Assembly (NCBI RefSeq): GCF_018128965.1
Contig: NZ_JAAEDH010000001.1
Location: forward strand, 1 to 64,000
Length of the DNA stretch: 64,000 nt
Direction of reading: 5' to 3'
Origin: Plastoroseomonas arctica
GTDB taxonomy: Bacteria; Pseudomonadota; Alphaproteobacteria; Acetobacterales; Acetobacteraceae
Made by a program: the position numbers and the translations under genes. Below are positions 61,629-64,000 of the stretch, piece by piece (positions within the stretch are counted from its first letter, which is position 1; each line of letters opens with the position of its first letter). The notes beneath the pieces are model-generated. The model was not told where the DNA came from. It did not search any database and saw only the letters and a program-made list of their open reading frames with translations.

Positions 61629-62998
61629 TCGAACTGGCCCGCATCGCGCAGCATCTTCGCCTGGGATTGCGCGAGGATGCCCGCGGCCTCCCGCACATCC
61701 AGCCCCACCGGCTTGCCGTCGCGCAGCACATGTTCGCCGCCCACCAGCACATGGCGCACGGCGCGGTCGGCGGCGTGGAAGACCAGGGAGCGCAGCGGGT
61801 CGCGCACCGGCTGCATCATCGGGTGGCTGAGGTCGAGCAGCACGCAATCCGCCTTCGCGCCAACCGCGAGCCGGCCCAGATCAGCCCGCCCCAGCGCGTC
61901 TGCGCCGCCCACCGTGGCCGCGTGGAACACGCTTGCCGTGTCGGCCGCCACCAGGTCCCTCGCGGCGTTGCGTGCGAGGAGGATGGCCAGCCGCATTTCC
62001 TCGATCAGGTTGTGCGGCGCCACGTCGGTGCCCATCGCCATCCGCACGCCGGCGCGGGAATAGCGCCCGAGGTCGCACAGATGCTCGCCATACCGCGCGA
62101 AGGGCGAGGGGCAATGCGCCACCGCCACGCCGCGCTCGGCCATAAGCGCGACGTCGCGCGACCCGTGCCAGCCGATCGAGGGATGGTCGTCGGTGAAGAT
62201 CGCGTGGCCCAGAATGCTGCGCGGCGTCAGCAGCCCCAGCTCGCCCGCCCACTGGATCGGGGTCATCCCGTGCCGGCGGATCATCTCCCGCACCTCGACC
62301 ACGGCCTGCGCGATATGGGTTGTGAAGGGCCGCCCGGTCGCTTCCGCCAGCGCCACGGAATCGCGCAGCAGGCCTTCCTCGCAGGTGTCGATCTGGGCGG
62401 GGAAGACGATGCCGGAAAGCCGGCCCGAATTGTCCCGCTCCGCCGCGTCCATGATCGCCTGAGCGGCGGCGAAGCCACGCCGGCCGCCCTCCGCATCCCA
62501 CAGCCACTCCACGCTCTGCGGTGCGCTCATCCCCCATCGCGCCGAAGCATAGCCGGGGCCTACCCACACCCGCAGACCCGACTGCCGCATCACATCCATC
62601 CAGCCCTCGAAGGGCGCCGAGAGGTCGACCACGCTGGTCACCCCCGCGCCCATCAGCTCGGCATAGGCCAACCGCATCGCGGCCTCGCGCCCGGCGGCAT
62701 CGAGCCGCATCGACTGGCTACGCTCGAACAGCCCGGTCATCTGCTGCTCCGGCACGCCGTGATCCTCGCGCACGCCGCGGAAGCTAGGCTCGGTGGTCGG
62801 GTGGGTATGGACGTTGACCAAGCCCGGCAGCAGCGCCATGCCGCTGGCATCGATGCCCTCGCCTTCCGTCTGCGGGTCATGCGGGCGGATGGCGGCGACC
62901 GCGCCATTCTCGATCCGCAGATCGACGCCGCGTGCATAGGCGTGGCGCCCCGCCGCCGCATCCCACAGCACTGCCCAGTCCGCATTCCTGATGAGCAT
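61574..62998 (-). CDS. Amidohydrolase family protein (TrzA/AtzA/SAH-deaminase-like)
   Basis: 474 aa TIM-barrel metal hydrolase. Metal-site motifs are LLPGLVNVHTHPTTEP near residue 57 (HxH), FTTHIAQAVVEV near 223 (His), LGHAIFTDD near 262 (His) and MGTDVAPHNL near 327 (Asp). This is the subgroup 3 (ATZ/TRZ) layout, which deaminates or dechlorinates N-heterocycles. Divergent from the M20 gene across 106 nt; substrate unknown. Confidence 0.9.
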   Translation of the reverse strand: MLIRNADWAVLWDAAAGRHAYARGVDLRIENGAVAAIRPHDPQTEGEGIDASGMALLPGLVNVHTHPTTEPSFRGVREDHGVPEQQMTGLFERSQSMRLDAAGREAAMRLAYAELMGAGVTSVVDLSAPFEGWMDVMRQSGLRVWVGPGYASARWGMSAPQSVEWLWDAEGGRRGFAAAQAIMDAAERDNSGRLSGIVFPAQIDTCEEGLLRDSVALAEATGRPFTTHIAQAVVEVREMIRRHGMTPIQWAGELGLLTPRSILGHAIFTDDHPSIGWHGSRDVALMAERGVAVAHCPSPFARYGEHLCDLGRYSRAGVRMAMGTDVAPHNLIEEMRLAILLARNAARDLVAADTASVFHAATVGGADALGRADLGRLAVGAKADCVLLDLSHPMMQPVRDPLRSLVFHAADRAVRHVLVGGEHVLRDGKPVGLDVREAAGILAQSQAKMLRDAGQFDYRGRSGDEIAPLSLGMI

Positions 62999-63104
62999 CG
63001 CCGACCCCCTTCCGTGCAGGCGGGGATCGTGAGCCGCCCGGGCACGCCACTCAAGCCCGGATCTGGCCTTGGTTTCTGCGGGCGCGCGGGCGTATGAGAG
63101 AAAA

Positions 63105-64000
63105 ATGGACACCGCCCTCGCCGACACCCTGACCGCCTGGCGCCGCCACCTGCACGCCCATCCCGGCCTCACCCTGCACGAGGAAGACACCGCCGCCTTC
63201 GTGGTGGAGAAGCTGCGCGAGCTCGGCGTCACCGAGATCGCCGAGGGCATCGGCGGCAACGGCGTGGTGGCAACGCTCCGCCGGGCGGGAACCGGCGGCA
63301 ACCGCGCCGTCGGCTTGCGCGGCGACATGGACGCGCTGCCGATCCAGGAAGTCGCCCAGGACTTGCCGTGGAAGTCCCAAAATCCTGGCGTGATGCACGC
63401 CTGCGGGCATGACGGCCACACCACCGCACTGCTCGGCGCGGCCGCCCTGCTGCTCGCCGATGAGAGCTGGTCGGGCGCCATCCACCTGGTCTTCCAGCCG
63501 GCCGAGGAGGGCGGGCGCGGCGCCGAGGCGATGATCAAGGACGGCCTGTTCGCGCGCTTTCCGATGGAGCGCATCTTCGGCTGGCACAACTGGCCGGGGC
63601 TCGAGGCCGGCACCATCGCCGTGCATGACGGCCCGGTGATGGCCGCCGGCGCCCGCTTCATGCTCACCTTCGAGGGCCATGCCGGGCACGCCGCCCTGCC
63701 GCACATGACGCGTGACCCGGTGCTGGCCGCCGGCCACGCCATTGCCGCCGCGCAATCCGTGGTCGCGCGCAACATGGACCCGATCGCCGGCGGCGTCGTC
63801 TCCATCACCATGATGGAGGCCGGCGAGGCGCAGAACCAGATCCCGTCCCGCGCCGTGCTGAAGGGCACCGCGCGCTGGCTGCGCCCGGAGGATCGATCGG
63901 TAATCGAGGATGGGCTGCGCCGCGTCGCCGAGGGCATCGGCGCCACCTTCGGCGTCACTGGGTCACTGGAGTTCCGCCAGGGTGTCTACCTCACCTCGAA
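63105..64000 (+). CDS. M20 amidohydrolase (hippurate hydrolase/aminoacylase-like), 3' end outside window
   Basis: 298 residues visible from ATG 63105, open to the right edge; the family is about 385-400 aa, so the missing part is small. M20D motifs: WRRHLHAHPGLTLHEEDTA (14-32), GLRGDMDALPI near 68, HACGHDGHTTALLG near 105 (metal ligands), FQPAEEGGRGAE near 132 and the GHAGHAALPHMT dimerisation-domain motif near 192. It should hydrolyse N-acyl amino acids such as hippurate in the cytosol. Confidence 0.9.
   Translation, partial: MDTALADTLTAWRRHLHAHPGLTLHEEDTAAFVVEKLRELGVTEIAEGIGGNGVVATLRRAGTGGNRAVGLRGDMDALPIQEVAQDLPWKSQNPGVMHACGHDGHTTALLGAAALLLADESWSGAIHLVFQPAEEGGRGAEAMIKDGLFARFPMERIFGWHNWPGLEAGTIAVHDGPVMAAGARFMLTFEGHAGHAALPHMTRDPVLAAGHAIAAAQSVVARNMDPIAGGVVSITMMEAGEAQNQIPSRAVLKGTARWLRPEDRSVIEDGLRRVAEGIGATFGVTGSLEFRQGVYLTS

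Overview
The window is very GC-rich, gene-dense chromosomal DNA with no rRNA, tRNA, CRISPR array, prophage or transposase that I can recognise. The gene content suggests a heterotrophic alphaproteobacterium, most likely of the Acetobacteraceae (Roseomonas-like). Pointers are two Bug-type solute receptors, an M81 metallopeptidase, a TIGR03364-type flavoenzyme beside phnX, a paoABC-type molybdo-flavoenzyme and GC-rich intergenic hairpin repeats. This placement is inference; there is no marker rRNA here. About 66 genes are supported; the first (ankyrin-repeat protein) and last (M20 amidohydrolase) run off the window.

Layout. 1-9.4 kb: ankyrin protein, PcaB/ASL-family enzyme, coiled-coil protein, luciferase-like monooxygenase, DapA-family aldolase, acyl-CoA ligase divergent from a 1-Cys peroxiredoxin, rhodanese. 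9.6-12 kb: a strongly divergent trigger-factor-like chaperone with a large insertion, and a DUF3237 protein. 12.3-16.1 kb: an aldehyde-oxidoreductase operon (FeS, FAD and molybdopterin subunits). 16.1-22.2 kb: TPP enzyme, ATP-grasp/alpha-E pair, RadC, and a MntA/HepT toxin-antitoxin pair. 22.2-26.7 kb: gamma-glutamyltransferase, YraN, GNAT, DUF1289, ComM. 26.7-34.9 kb: an island of amide, peptide and carbamoyl hydrolases (M19, HDAC-family, two M20, M81, amidase with a DUF4089 partner), split by a ~310-nt palindromic intergenic element. 34.9-36.5 kb: PhnZ-like HD oxygenase candidate and a Bug receptor. 36.5-41.2 kb: small lipoprotein, GNAT and a lipid-linked glycan cassette (EmrE-like, GT2, methyltransferase, polytopic membrane protein). 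41.2-44.7 kb: hotdog dehydratase, two tandem DMT permeases, MBL hydrolase. 44.7-47.1 kb: Bug receptor plus AroQ-like enzyme, divergent from a GntR/FCD regulator. 47.2-54.5 kb: PmtA-like methyltransferase, then a six-gene phosphonate import and degradation cluster. 54.6-64 kb: mixed metabolic genes including a TehA/SLAC1-like protein, BaiN/HI0933-type flavoprotein, acyl-CoA dehydrogenase, DehI-family protein, ABM monooxygenase, amidohydrolase and M20 hydrolase.

How the genes work together. The phosphonate cluster is the clearest complete system: a binding protein, ATPase and double-length permease for 2-aminoethylphosphonate-type compounds, a thiol-dioxygenase-like cupin, a flavin-dependent amine oxidase and phosphonoacetaldehyde hydrolase. 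No PhnW transaminase lies in the window, so the flavoenzyme may feed PhnX directly. A second, separate gene (34945-35505) keeps the metal-ligand pattern of the PhnZ phosphonate oxygenases. The 26.7-34.9 kb island looks like scavenging of peptides, N-acyl and N-carbamoyl compounds. The most unusual single protein is the trigger-factor relative at 9665-11512, and the most unusual non-coding structure is the palindrome at about 32929-33238, which belongs with other hairpin elements whose GTAAG motif embeds gene stop codons.
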